64,000 nucleotides of DNA from Aquimarina sp. TRL1 (GTDB taxonomy: Bacteria; Bacteroidota; Bacteroidia; Flavobacteriales; Flavobacteriaceae): NCBI RefSeq assembly GCF_013365535.1, contig NZ_CP053590.1:796501-860500 (forward strand). Direction: 5' to 3'. The notes under the pieces are model-generated. The model saw only the letters and a list, made by a program, of their open reading frames with translations. It ran no database searches and was not told the DNA's origin. Shown here in pieces: positions 28,829-38,160 of the stretch. Position 1 is the first letter of the stretch. Each line of letters opens with the position of its first letter. Both the position numbers and the translations under genes were made by a program.

Positions 28829-30419
28829 TTCAGAAATTGACATATTAAAAAGAGCCCTACAAAGAGAAAAAGCTGCCCGAAAACAGGCAGAAAAAATCCT
28901 GGAAAGCAAATCCAAGGAATTATTCTACCTCACTCAAGAATTACAAGAAACCAACGAGAAACTCGAAGATCTCGTTAATGAAAAAAAAACTGAGTTACAA
29001 GGTGTTTTTGACAATCTGGTAGACGCCTATGTATTGATGGACATCTATGGGAATGTCATAAACTTTAATGCGACAGCTACTGAGCTATTCGGATATGATA
29101 TCAAAGAAGAAAAACTCAATGTAGTACAACTTATTTATAAAGAAGATTATCAATATGCAATGAAGTCGTTCCAGCAACTGATCAACCAGGGGTTTTTCTC
29201 TGATTATCAAGCAAGAGTCTATACAAAACATAAAGGTGTTCGTACTGTACACATCAATGCCAGTATTATCTATAACAAAGAAAAAAAACCGATAGCTGCT
29301 CAGGGAATTGTTCGGGATATTACCGATGAAATTGCTCAAAAAAAAGCTTTTGAACAGCAAAAGAAACAATTAGATATTATTGTTAATAATTCTTCCCTGG
29401 GAATTGTCCTGGCACAATTCGGTAAAATTATTCAAACCAACGCTTCTTTCCAGGAATTATTAGGATATGAGAAGGAAGAGTTGCTGAATGTTGCTGTCAA
29501 AGATATTACCGTGGAAGAGGATCAACAAACCGGAGAAAGTCTACGACACCAACTCAATGCGGGGTTGATTGATCATTTTACTATTAACAAACGATATCAG
29601 CGAAAAGATGGCTCTTCTGTATGGGCAAAAACCAATGTAACTTCTGTAAAAAATGAGCAAGGAAGTATTACGCATCAAGTTGCCATTATTGAAAACATAA
29701 CTGAGCAATTGGCTTTTGAAAAGCAACGGGAGGAACTGGTAAAAGACCTCGAAAAAAGTAATCAGGAACTCAATGACTATGCACATATTGTATCTCATGA
29801 CCTGAAATCTCCTTTGCGAAGCATCAATGCTTTAGTCAATTGGCTCAGGGAAGATTATGAAGAGGTTTTAGATGATACGGCCATGAATCACATATCGATG
29901 ATTGAGACTACACTAGAAAAAATGGAGAACCTCATCAGTGATATTCTTAATTATTCCAGTGCCGGCAATAAAAATGAGATGGAAAATGAAGAGGTAGATC
30001 TCAATAAAACAATTAGAGATATTACCAGTACTATTTACATCCCTACACATATCACTGTTTCGACATTGCAACCACTACCGATAATAAAAGCTGATAAAAC
30101 AAAAATTCAGCAATTGTTTCAGAATATTATCGGTAATGCTATCAACTACAATGATAAAGACAAAGGAACTGTAGAAATCGACTTTGAGGATCACGGATCA
30201 TACTATGTTTTCTCTATAGAGGATAACGGAATAGGAATCGAGAAAGAATATCACGATAAAATCTTCAAAGTATTTCAGTCTTTGGGGAAACATGAAGATT
30301 CCACGGGAATAGGACTCTCCATTGTTAAAAAAATTGTAGACCTATACGAAGGGGATATTTGGTTAGAAAGCACCCCTACTATTGGAACTACCTTTTATTT
30401 CAGTATTAAAAAAAGATAA
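28821..30419 (+). CDS. PAS-PAS sensor histidine kinase, probable H-NOX partner
   Basis: I use the ATG at 28821 (MDNSEIDILKRALQREKAARKQAEKILE), overlapping the H-NOX stop by 8 bp. The upstream ATG at 28785 would add 12 residues that look like readthrough of another frame. 532 residues: coiled-coil linker (1-60), PAS1 (about 60-173), PAS2 (about 183-298, with the PAC segment), then HisKA with His326 in HIVSHDLKSPLRSI and HATPase with IGNAIN, DNGIGI and TGIGLSIVKKIV. The N-terminal ALQREKAARKQAEKIL segment is typical of kinases paired with H-NOX or NosP. No membrane segments, so the kinase is cytoplasmic. Confidence 0.9.
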   Translation: MDNSEIDILKRALQREKAARKQAEKILESKSKELFYLTQELQETNEKLEDLVNEKKTELQGVFDNLVDAYVLMDIYGNVINFNATATELFGYDIKEEKLNVVQLIYKEDYQYAMKSFQQLINQGFFSDYQARVYTKHKGVRTVHINASIIYNKEKKPIAAQGIVRDITDEIAQKKAFEQQKKQLDIIVNNSSLGIVLAQFGKIIQTNASFQELLGYEKEELLNVAVKDITVEEDQQTGESLRHQLNAGLIDHFTINKRYQRKDGSSVWAKTNVTSVKNEQGSITHQVAIIENITEQLAFEKQREELVKDLEKSNQELNDYAHIVSHDLKSPLRSINALVNWLREDYEEVLDDTAMNHISMIETTLEKMENLISDILNYSSAGNKNEMENEEVDLNKTIRDITSTIYIPTHITVSTLQPLPIIKADKTKIQQLFQNIIGNAINYNDKDKGTVEIDFEDHGSYYVFSIEDNGIGIEKEYHDKIFKVFQSLGKHEDSTGIGLSIVKKIVDLYEGDIWLESTPTIGTTFYFSIKKR

Positions 30420-30421
30420 TT

Positions 30422-31522
30422 ATGTATATAAATACGACCGATATTACAGAGATCATACAGTGTATTCGCCAGAGAAAATCAGTTGCCTCTACAACGATCT
30501 TATTCTTCATAGCAGAAGAAACTCCTATCGATATTACGGCTTTAATTGATGCTTGTAATGCACAGGAAATTGCTTGTGCCGGAGGAATTTTTCCGCAGGT
30601 TATATTTCAAAATAAGTCTTATAAAGAGGGAATCGTTATTAATTTTATAGAAGAAGTGGTCACTACATTTGTCTGCAATCATCTAGACACAAAAGACTTT
30701 AGTATCCCTAAGGTTTCTTTGGATAAAAATCACAGCTATTGTGCATTTACATTCGTCGATGGGCTTTCTTCAAACATCTCTCACTATCTATCAGAATTAT
30801 ATCGTCAATTCGGGAATAGCTCCTCTTACCTGGGAGGAGGGGCTGGAAGTCTAACCCTGATTCAGAAGCCATGTATTTTTACAAATGATGGTTTTTTTCA
30901 GAATGCGGCAATCTGCCTCCTTTTTAAATGTCAGGTTAGTATTGGTGTGAAACATGGGTGGAAAAAAATATCCGGTCCGGTCATAGCCACCAAAACCAAT
31001 AAAAATGTGATTGAACAAATCAATTGGATGAATGCATTAGATGTCTATAAAAGTATTATAGAGCCGGATTCTTCTACTACTCTGAAAATTGACAACTTCT
31101 TTGATATCGCTAAAGGGTATCCCTTCGGAATCATTAAGGAAGATGCTGAATGTGTGGTCCGGGACCCTATTGCCACTAATGAGAGAGGAGAGCTTATCTG
31201 TGTCGGAGAAGTTCCTGAAAATACTGTTCTGGATGTATTAAAGGGAGAAAACAATGCTTTGATTTCCTCTGCGGAACAAGCTGCCAGCCATGCACTAAAT
31301 GCCTCAAAACACCCTCAAAATGCATTTATTATCGACTGTATTTCCCGAGTATTATTTTTAGAAGATGAGTTTCCGAAAGAGCTCAATAGTACCGTACAGG
31401 CACTACAACAAAAGAGTAAAGATATTCCTATCGCAGGGGCACTGACTCTGGGGGAGATCTCTTCTTATAACGGATATCTGGAATTTTTTAACAAAACAAT
31501 TGTCGTTGGGCTTTTAGAATAA
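30422..31522 (+). CDS. FIST domain sensor, NosP-like
   Basis: Protein of 366 residues with FIST_N (about 20-200, including SSSYLGGGAGSL) and FIST_C (about 215-350, including GYPFGI and PIAGALTLGEISSYNG) domains. FIST proteins of the NosP group bind haem and NO and inhibit partner histidine kinases. The location between two histidine kinase genes and after an H-NOX gene strongly suggests a NosP-type role. I cannot identify the haem-binding His with certainty, so a different small-molecule ligand is possible. Starts 2 bp after the PAS kinase stop codon. Confidence 0.85.
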   Translation: MYINTTDITEIIQCIRQRKSVASTTILFFIAEETPIDITALIDACNAQEIACAGGIFPQVIFQNKSYKEGIVINFIEEVVTTFVCNHLDTKDFSIPKVSLDKNHSYCAFTFVDGLSSNISHYLSELYRQFGNSSSYLGGGAGSLTLIQKPCIFTNDGFFQNAAICLLFKCQVSIGVKHGWKKISGPVIATKTNKNVIEQINWMNALDVYKSIIEPDSSTTLKIDNFFDIAKGYPFGIIKEDAECVVRDPIATNERGELICVGEVPENTVLDVLKGENNALISSAEQAASHALNASKHPQNAFIIDCISRVLFLEDEFPKELNSTVQALQQKSKDIPIAGALTLGEISSYNGYLEFFNKTIVVGLLE

Positions 31523-31528
31523 AACAAT

Positions 31529-32689
31529 ATGGATATTAGTGACGTTTTGCAGATTTATGAGTTTTCGATGGCTATTGGTAATTCTTTAGACTATCAAACG
31601 AACTGTGAAAATTTTTTAAAACTCGTCCTTGCCAGAAAAAACTTAAGTGCCTGCTGGATCCTCAAAAAAGAAGTCAACGGGTATCTCCCTCAATACTCAT
31701 ACCCTTCTTATATCTCTAATTCGCTCCCATCCGTAGAGGAAGAAGAGGTTTCTTCTTTTTTTTCGCATCAGGTGCTAGCCACTGAACAGATTCCGGAAGT
31801 AATCTCCAAAGTATCTCCGGTTGCCATAGACCAGGGATCATTCTTGTTTTTTAATCTAAAAAACCACGGAGGGTTGTTCTTTTACAAAACACAACTTCCT
31901 GCTTTTTCTGATAAAGAAATTGCCCAGCTACAACCTATCATTAACAAGTTCATTCTTTCATTAGATGCCTGTGAATCCTTTTCCAAGCAAGAAAAACTAC
32001 TCAAAAAATTAGCCATTCAGAATCAGGAGCTCAATGATTATGCACATATTGTATCTCATGACCTAAAATCTCCCCTTCGGTCCATCAATACCCTGATCAA
32101 TTGGATACAGGAAGACAATCCTGAAACATTAGATCAAACGATTAAAGGATACCTGGATAAGATGGAGGATAACATAGAAAAAATGGATAATCTTATCAAT
32201 GGAATTTTAGAATACGCAGTAATAGACAAGAAATTAAAACATGTAAACACTAAGGTTAATTTATATTCATTACTCCAGGAAATCTTTACTCAGATTACGG
32301 TACCTGACCATATAAAAATCACTATCAAAAAACACATTCCCGTTCTGCATGCGGATCGTTTCAAGATGAAGCAGTTGTTTCAAAACCTGATCACAAATGC
32401 GATTCAAAACATGGATAAAGAAAAAGGGATTATCGATATCAGATATAAGGAATTTCCTTTATACTGGGAATTCGAGATAGAAGATAATGGCAAGGGAATC
32501 CCCAAAAAATATCACGATAAAATTTTCAAGATGTTTCAATCGCTAAGCACTCGAAAATCGTCAACCGGAATAGGTCTTTCTATTGTAAAAAAAATCATTG
32601 ACTATTACGACGGAAAAATCTGGATCACCTCTACCCCGGGTGTGGGCACCATATTCCATTTTACCATAAAAAAAAATAACCATGACTGA
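31529..32689 (+). CDS. Second sensor histidine kinase of the relay
   Basis: Cytoplasmic kinase of 386 residues. The N-terminal 150 residues form a GAF-like domain without recognised ligand residues. The HisKA/HATPase half is closely similar to that of the PAS kinase encoded upstream: the identical stretch NDYAHIVSHDLKSPLRSIN surrounds His177, and the ends TGIGLSIVKKI and YHDKIFK match as well. The two kinases are therefore paralogues with exchanged sensor regions. Its stop overlaps the start of the Hpt gene by 8 bp. Likely partner of the FIST protein. Confidence 0.88.
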   Translation: MDISDVLQIYEFSMAIGNSLDYQTNCENFLKLVLARKNLSACWILKKEVNGYLPQYSYPSYISNSLPSVEEEEVSSFFSHQVLATEQIPEVISKVSPVAIDQGSFLFFNLKNHGGLFFYKTQLPAFSDKEIAQLQPIINKFILSLDACESFSKQEKLLKKLAIQNQELNDYAHIVSHDLKSPLRSINTLINWIQEDNPETLDQTIKGYLDKMEDNIEKMDNLINGILEYAVIDKKLKHVNTKVNLYSLLQEIFTQITVPDHIKITIKKHIPVLHADRFKMKQLFQNLITNAIQNMDKEKGIIDIRYKEFPLYWEFEIEDNGKGIPKKYHDKIFKMFQSLSTRKSSTGIGLSIVKKIIDYYDGKIWITSTPGVGTIFHFTIKKNNHD

Positions 32690-33002
32690 AAAACCGAACC
32701 TAGATTACATCAAAGAGATTGCGGGAGGATCAGAAGCCTTCGAGCAACAGTTAATTGATATTGTCAAAAGAGAATTTCCTGCTGAAAAATCAGAATTTCT
32801 CAATAACTATAATGCAAAAGCATATCGAAAAACAGCTGAAAATGTACATAAATTAAAGCATAAAATCGGGATGATGGGGCTAGAAAACGGGTATACTCTG
32901 GCTATTGATTTTGAAGAGGAGTTGAAGCTAAATAAAACTACCTTATTTCCGAAATTTATGCTAACTTTAAGTTCAATAGAAGATTTTCTTATAAACCTTT
33001 AA
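32682..33002 (+). CDS. Histidine phosphotransfer (Hpt) protein
   Basis: Small helical protein of 106 residues. The Hpt motif is ENVHKLKHKIGMMGL, with His56 as the probable phosphorylated residue (family pattern H-x-L-K). Its presence implies a multi-step relay from the kinases to the receiver proteins, although neither kinase carries a receiver domain of its own; the CheY-like protein at 27854 could fill that position. ATG at 32682 lies within the last codons of the second kinase. Confidence 0.85.
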   Translation: MTEKPNLDYIKEIAGGSEAFEQQLIDIVKREFPAEKSEFLNNYNAKAYRKTAENVHKLKHKIGMMGLENGYTLAIDFEEELKLNKTTLFPKFMLTLSSIEDFLINL

Positions 33003-33015
33003 ACCAATAACCAAC

Positions 33016-33741
33016 ATGAAATGTATTATCATTGATGATGAAGAAACAGCAAGAGTTATTATAAGGCAATTGTGTAGTAATGCCAAGGATCTCGATGTAA
33101 TTGAAGAGTTCCCTAATGCAATACAAGCTATGAAATTTCTAAATAAAGAAGAGGTTGACCTTATTTTTCTAGATATTCATATGCCTGACTTTACTGGGTT
33201 TGATTTTATTCAGACATTAAAAAACCCTCCTAAAATTATTTTGACAACCTCTGACAAGGATTTTGCCTTAGAAGCTTTTGAATATGAGTGCATTGTAGAT
33301 TATCTGGTTAAACCAGTAACCTTACCTCGGTTCTTAAAAGCATTGCAAAAAGCAGAGGCAGCGAAGACAGTTACCCCAACCAAAGCTATTGAAAAAGAAG
33401 AAGCGACTTCTTCAAAAACAACGGATTCCGGAAATGATCTATATGTCAATATCGACAGAAGGCTTATCAAAATCGACATTCCCAGCATTTATCTCATTGA
33501 AGCAAAAGGGGATTATATCAAAGTAAAGACGGATCGCCAGAATTACACGGTTCATTCTACCTTAAAAAAGATTGAAGAGAAATTGCCTACGGATCTTTTC
33601 TTAAAAGTACATCGTTCCTATATTATCAATACTCAAAAAATTATTGATATTGAAGACAATAGTGTGTTAATTGCCAAAGATGTAATCCCGGTAAGTCGTT
33701 CTAACCGTCCTGAATTGATGAGGCGATTAAATTTACTCTGA
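33016..33741 (+). CDS. LytTR family response regulator
   Basis: Protein of 241 residues. Receiver domain (residues 1-120) with Asp53 in LIFLDIHMPDFTG, T/S in ILTTSD and the conserved Lys in VDYLVKPV. A charged linker follows, then a LytTR DNA-binding domain (about 140-240: IYLIEAKGDYIKVKTDRQNYTVHSTLKKIEEKL and FLKVHRSYIIN). It is the likely transcriptional output of the H-NOX/FIST relay. It ends only 16 bp before the convergent TPR gene and I see no terminator there. Confidence 0.93.
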   Translation: MKCIIIDDEETARVIIRQLCSNAKDLDVIEEFPNAIQAMKFLNKEEVDLIFLDIHMPDFTGFDFIQTLKNPPKIILTTSDKDFALEAFEYECIVDYLVKPVTLPRFLKALQKAEAAKTVTPTKAIEKEEATSSKTTDSGNDLYVNIDRRLIKIDIPSIYLIEAKGDYIKVKTDRQNYTVHSTLKKIEEKLPTDLFLKVHRSYIINTQKIIDIEDNSVLIAKDVIPVSRSNRPELMRRLNLL

Positions 33742-33757
33742 TCCAGGGTCTAATTGT

Positions 33758-36700
33758 TTATTCTGACGGGCTTTCTGCATTCACTTCCGTTTTTAATGCC
33801 CGAATTCGTTTATCAAAGACTGGTTTTTTAAGGAAATACCATCTTAGTACCACCCCAACTTCAGAATACTCAAATCCAGCTGCTGTAGAAGAGGCGATAT
33901 TACTATACTTACCATAGGCGTGCATCTTGAATCTGTTTACCTGATACCCCAATTTCCCCTCTAATCGATATGTATTGGATCCCGCATCATCCTCGATGAA
34001 CTGTCTTCCTCCTGCTACATTAAAATGATAAAACCATTTTTGATCCTGCTGGTTTAGTATTTCTGCAAATACTTCTACTACATTAAATCGTTTAGGGCTA
34101 AAATAGAGTGCCGGATATTGATCTTTAAAAGATATGTATTGATAATTAACCCCTGCTTTTATTACCGGAGTATGCTTTATATTATAATAAAGCGATGTAA
34201 ATAACAAGTGGCGATCATTATCATCTGTTTGATTGGTATACATATATTGTGTGTACCACCCCAGTCCCATCGTAGAACTCAGATTATTATTAAGAAAATA
34301 ATGATTCATCAATATTTTTTCATTAATCAACTCAGCATTAAAATCTTGCAATTCTCTTTTTGCTCCTATTTCCAGATGTTGCATAGCCGAAGGTTTAGTT
34401 TTTAGCATAATTTCTCCAATGGATTCCATATACTCATTAGTATATGAATCTGCATTCGTAATTCCTCCTCTGGCTAACAGCGTTATTCTTCCATTAAACT
34501 TATATGATAAACCAACCTGCCCGTCATTCAAAGAAGCTTCATTTCTCGTGATATCATTTTTAGTATTTCTATATCGAACTCTTGTACCTATTGATAATTT
34601 AGTAGACAAAGGGATTTCTACTCTTACAGAGTTATTCATCGCTTTGTTTTCTCCATTATCTTTGGTGATTGCTACTTTTCCCTCTATATAGGGCATATGC
34701 GAGCGTTTCATTTTAATGAGTAGTTTTTCTGCATCTGGTTGCTTGGGATAATATGTGAGTGTTTTATACAGGTATTCGTATGTTTTCATATCATCTCCTA
34801 CTGCTCTGTAGGCATTGGCTATTCCTAAATTTCCATCGAAGGAACGTTCGTCTTTTGCTAATAACATTTTATAAAACTCCAATCCTAAGGTGTACTTACT
34901 AGCATACATGCCATATGCTGCTAACAAACTCAAAATTTTAGGATCTTCCGGGTAGTCAAATCGCAATTTATCTATTTCCATTTTTGCCTTTGAAAATTTT
35001 CGATTCCACAAAAGTGCCTGTACATAACGTTCTTGTGTCATCAGGTATACATCTTTGTTCTTCTCCTTATATATTTGTGCTTTTGTCCGGGCAGTATCTG
35101 CGATAGCCAACGCTTTTTTCTCTTTCTTATTCTTGTGCGCCACTAATGAAAGTCCAACCATCGACTGTATACTATCTACCGGACTAATCGCTAGAGCTTC
35201 ATAGACTTTTTGGGCTTGATCCATATCGTTTGTCATCAAGAAAATATTCGCCCTGTTTAATTGTGTATCCTTATCATTCGGGAAATCAACCAAGTTTAGA
35301 TCCAACATTGCCAAAGCTCTATCATATTCTTTGTCTTGTGCTAATTTATTAGCATATCCCAGGTGTACGTATTTTCTGGAAATTAGCGCATTTTTATTTC
35401 CTTTTTGGATGGTCAAAGCTCTATTGACATAATCTAATGCTTTTTCATATTCTTTCAGATTTGACAAGGTATTTGCATATCCTAAAACTGCTGAGAAACT
35501 CGTAGCATCTTCTTTCGTTAATCCATCATATAAGGAGGCTGCTTTTTTATATTTCTTGTCCCAAAGCAATGATTCTGCATGATTTAATTTTATTTCAAAA
35601 TCTTCTGGGTATTCTTCTAGTAATTTTTCAAATAACAGCACTGCTTTTTCGGAATCTCCTGAAAGCCCCACTGCTCTTCCATAACACAATCTGGCCGTTT
35701 TATTGTCTGGAAACCGTGTCAAAATATTTTTAAAAATAGCTCGTGCTTTTTCATACTTTCCCGTTTCTAATGCTTTAAAACCTTCTTTCATATTCTGCAC
35801 TGACAATATCGAATACACTTTCTCTGCATTTTTATTATCTTTTTTCAGCTCATATAATCGTGCTTTTTTCTGCATAATCTCTGGATCATTGGGTAGCTCT
35901 TTTTCATTTTCTTCTAATAATTCCAACGCTAGATCATAGTTTTTTTTCCTTGTCAACTCCTCTGCATATTCATTCCTCACAGTCCTTCTTAATATGCTTA
36001 CTTCTTCACTTTTTTGCACAGAGAGAATTTCATTTATATATGCCAACGCCTCAGCGTATGCTTTTGTGTGATATAAAACATCTACATAAGTCGTCATCAT
36101 AGGCAGTTCTTTTTTTACAGAGAGTACTTTCTTATAATAAGGAACCGATTCTGAGTATAATTGCTTACGGTATAGTGCCTGTGCATATAATGTGTTAAGT
36201 CGGATATCCTCTGGTGTTTGATGTAGTAAGCTTTCTAGAATTGGCATTGCTTGTTTAATATTATCTGTATACATCAATGCCTCTGCGTATGGTTTCATAA
36301 AACTCGAATTATCTGGGTGCTCTTTTCGTATTTTTTCAAACTGAACGACTGACTTATTATATTCGCCTAACTCCAATGACAATACAGCCTGTTGGATCTG
36401 TTTGTCCAAGAGAGAAGCTTTCCTCTCTTCTTCTATTTTTTTTTGACTCTCGACCTGCTCTCTCTTCTTTCTATTTTCTTCCTCATTTTTTTGTATTTGA
36501 ATATTTGCAATATTCAATTTTAATTCACTATCATTTGGGTAATCTATGACGTTAGCTTCTAGTTGTTGAATTGCTTTATCGTATTCTTTTTCCTTTCGTA
36601 ATTCATCTGCATACCCTAGCCGAATATATTTTCTGGATGTCATCGCATTAGGGTTTCCTGATTGAAGAGTCAAAGCTTTATTTACATATATTAAAGCTTC

Positions 36701-37114
36701 TTTATATTTTTTCAGGTTTGAAAGTGTATTGGCATAGCCTAAAATTGCAGGAAAACTATCTTCTTTTTCCTGTATCAATTCTCGATAATAGTTTTCGGCT
36801 TTTAGAAATTTCTTATTCCAGAGTAATGACTCTGCATAATTCAATTTAAACTCATAATTAGTGGGTTCTTCGGATAGTAACGCTGTAAAAATTTCGGTAG
36901 CTTTTTCCGGAGTTCCGGATAATCCTATAGCTCTCCCATAACACAAACGTGCTGTTTTATTATCGGGATACGTTTTTAGTATTTCTTCAAAAAAAAGGCT
37001 CGCTTTTTCAAACTTCCCTGATTCTAAATAAGAAAACCCTTCATTCATATCCTGAGCCTGTACACTCATAAAAAACAATAAAAAGAAAGGAGTAAGTAAT
37101 CTTTTGGTCATCAT
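33758..37114 (-). CDS. Very large TPR protein with C-terminal outer-membrane barrel (polysaccharide export-like)
   Basis: About 1118 residues if translation starts at 37114 (MMTKRLLTPFFLLFFMSVQAQ), which gives a proper signal peptide. An upstream ATG at 37135 adds seven residues. Numbering here is from the upstream ATG. Residues 30-800 are TPR-like repeats. The block at about 30-215 is repeated at about 449-638 with phrases nearly identical (PDNKTARLCYGRA, AESLLW, GYANTLSNL). A charged coiled-coil-like stretch lies at 218-240. From about 814 onward there are alternating beta strands fitting an outer-membrane barrel. The architecture recalls PgaA, BcsC and PelB exporters. It lies beside flippase and glycosyltransferase genes, so polysaccharide export is the best guess. 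Confidence 0.75.
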   Translation of the reverse strand: MMTKRLLTPFFLLFFMSVQAQDMNEGFSYLESGKFEKASLFFEEILKTYPDNKTARLCYGRAIGLSGTPEKATEIFTALLSEEPTNYEFKLNYAESLLWNKKFLKAENYYRELIQEKEDSFPAILGYANTLSNLKKYKEALIYVNKALTLQSGNPNAMTSRKYIRLGYADELRKEKEYDKAIQQLEANVIDYPNDSELKLNIANIQIQKNEEENRKKREQVESQKKIEEERKASLLDKQIQQAVLSLELGEYNKSVVQFEKIRKEHPDNSSFMKPYAEALMYTDNIKQAMPILESLLHQTPEDIRLNTLYAQALYRKQLYSESVPYYKKVLSVKKELPMMTTYVDVLYHTKAYAEALAYINEILSVQKSEEVSILRRTVRNEYAEELTRKKNYDLALELLEENEKELPNDPEIMQKKARLYELKKDNKNAEKVYSILSVQNMKEGFKALETGKYEKARAIFKNILTRFPDNKTARLCYGRAVGLSGDSEKAVLLFEKLLEEYPEDFEIKLNHAESLLWDKKYKKAASLYDGLTKEDATSFSAVLGYANTLSNLKEYEKALDYVNRALTIQKGNKNALISRKYVHLGYANKLAQDKEYDRALAMLDLNLVDFPNDKDTQLNRANIFLMTNDMDQAQKVYEALAISPVDSIQSMVGLSLVAHKNKKEKKALAIADTARTKAQIYKEKNKDVYLMTQERYVQALLWNRKFSKAKMEIDKLRFDYPEDPKILSLLAAYGMYASKYTLGLEFYKMLLAKDERSFDGNLGIANAYRAVGDDMKTYEYLYKTLTYYPKQPDAEKLLIKMKRSHMPYIEGKVAITKDNGENKAMNNSVRVEIPLSTKLSIGTRVRYRNTKNDITRNEASLNDGQVGLSYKFNGRITLLARGGITNADSYTNEYMESIGEIMLKTKPSAMQHLEIGAKRELQDFNAELINEKILMNHYFLNNNLSSTMGLGWYTQYMYTNQTDDNDRHLLFTSLYYNIKHTPVIKAGVNYQYISFKDQYPALYFSPKRFNVVEVFAEILNQQDQKWFYHFNVAGGRQFIEDDAGSNTYRLEGKLGYQVNRFKMHAYGKYSNIASSTAAGFEYSEVGVVLRWYFLKKPVFDKRIRALKTEVNAESPSE

Positions 37115-37463
37115 GTTATAGCTTTTGTTGTTCATTAACCATTACCAACAAAACACTTGGTTTGGGGTACGTACTCTGATAAACAATTATTCCCTTATTA
37201 CATCGTGTGTATTTCTCTTGTCTACTTTCCCTAACTCGACAATCTTTTTAGTACATCTATACTAAAAAATATGAAATCATACTAGATCACTCATATACTA
37301 CAATTTAGCTATATTTTTTTGTTTTCGAAACAATTCTCTCATTTTTTTAATCTATGCAATTCTACCGCTTATCTACACTAAAATGCAACTAAACGAATTA
37401 CTGCTGTCTCTCCTTGTTTTATGCTGCATATTTGTACCATATCAACCTATTAAACAAAACGTT

Positions 37464-37766
37464 ATGGCTCTTAAGATAACAAAAAACCAAGGGATATTTG
37501 AGATCAATGGTCCTATTAATACTAAGAATGCTAAGTCTTTGTTTGATCATTTCGAACAGCTTTTAGAGACCTCTGAGAGAATTATTTTATCCTTGGATCA
37601 TGTAAATACGATAGACGTTTGCGGTATTAATGCCTTAACTTCTCTATATAAGACTGCGGTAAAAAAGAATAAAGTTTTTTCGATTATTGGAAAAGAAAAC
37701 AATGCAATAAAAAGAATCTTTGCCCGAAGAAAAATAGAACATATTATCAGAAGGGATGTTGTCTAA
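37464..37766 (+). CDS. STAS domain protein lacking the phospho-serine
   Basis: Start set at 37464 (MALKITKNQGIFEINGPI), by alignment with the paralogue at 37861. The longer frame from 37383 would add a hydrophobic 27-residue stretch. About 100 residues with a STAS (anti-anti-sigma) fold pattern: LSLDHVNTIDVCGINALTSLYK. In SpoIIAA-like proteins a Ser follows D-x; here the position is Cys53. It may therefore not be phosphorylated by an anti-sigma kinase. Its role beside polysaccharide genes is unknown. Confidence 0.75.
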   Translation: MALKITKNQGIFEINGPINTKNAKSLFDHFEQLLETSERIILSLDHVNTIDVCGINALTSLYKTAVKKNKVFSIIGKENNAIKRIFARRKIEHIIRRDVV

Positions 37767-37860
37767 AACCCTTAAACTTTCTTTATCCCGCTCCTTGCCC
37801 TTACAATTCTAAGTAATCCCTCTTAGCATACTAGCCTAACCAAATTAAAAATCTACCATC

Positions 37861-38160
37861 ATGAAATTACATATCTCTAACAACCTCGGAACCTATGAAA
37901 TTATAGGAAATTTTACTTCCAAAAACACGCATATAGTAAAAGACCATTTTGATTATCTGTTGAATCATTATGATGAGATTGTCATTAGCCTAAACAAGGT
38001 AAAAAGAATGGATGTAAGAGCTATTAAAGTATTACAGGTTATTTATCTAAAAGCTTTAAAAAGAGGTAAAGTCTTATTTGTTCTGGGGAAAGACAATTTC
38101 GTTATTACTTCTTTATTTGATGAAACAGGAATGAATCATATTTTTAGAGATGACTATTAG
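37861..38160 (+). CDS. Second STAS domain protein lacking the phospho-serine
   Basis: Paralogue of the protein at 37464, 99 residues. VISLNKVKRMDVRAIKVLQVIYLKALKRGKVLFVLG aligns over the STAS core, with Arg53 at the site of the usual Ser. Its last codons overlap the start of the flippase gene by 11 bp, which ties it to polysaccharide export genes. It could be a protein-protein adaptor in that machinery or a regulator; neither is shown by the sequence. Confidence 0.75.
   Translation: MKLHISNNLGTYEIIGNFTSKNTHIVKDHFDYLLNHYDEIVISLNKVKRMDVRAIKVLQVIYLKALKRGKVLFVLGKDNFVITSLFDETGMNHIFRDDY

Noticed and set aside
37383..37463. Extended start for the first STAS protein, adding a membrane-like segment
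   Set aside because: The paralogue at 37861 begins at the position equivalent to 37464 and STAS adaptors are normally soluble; the longer form cannot be wholly excluded.
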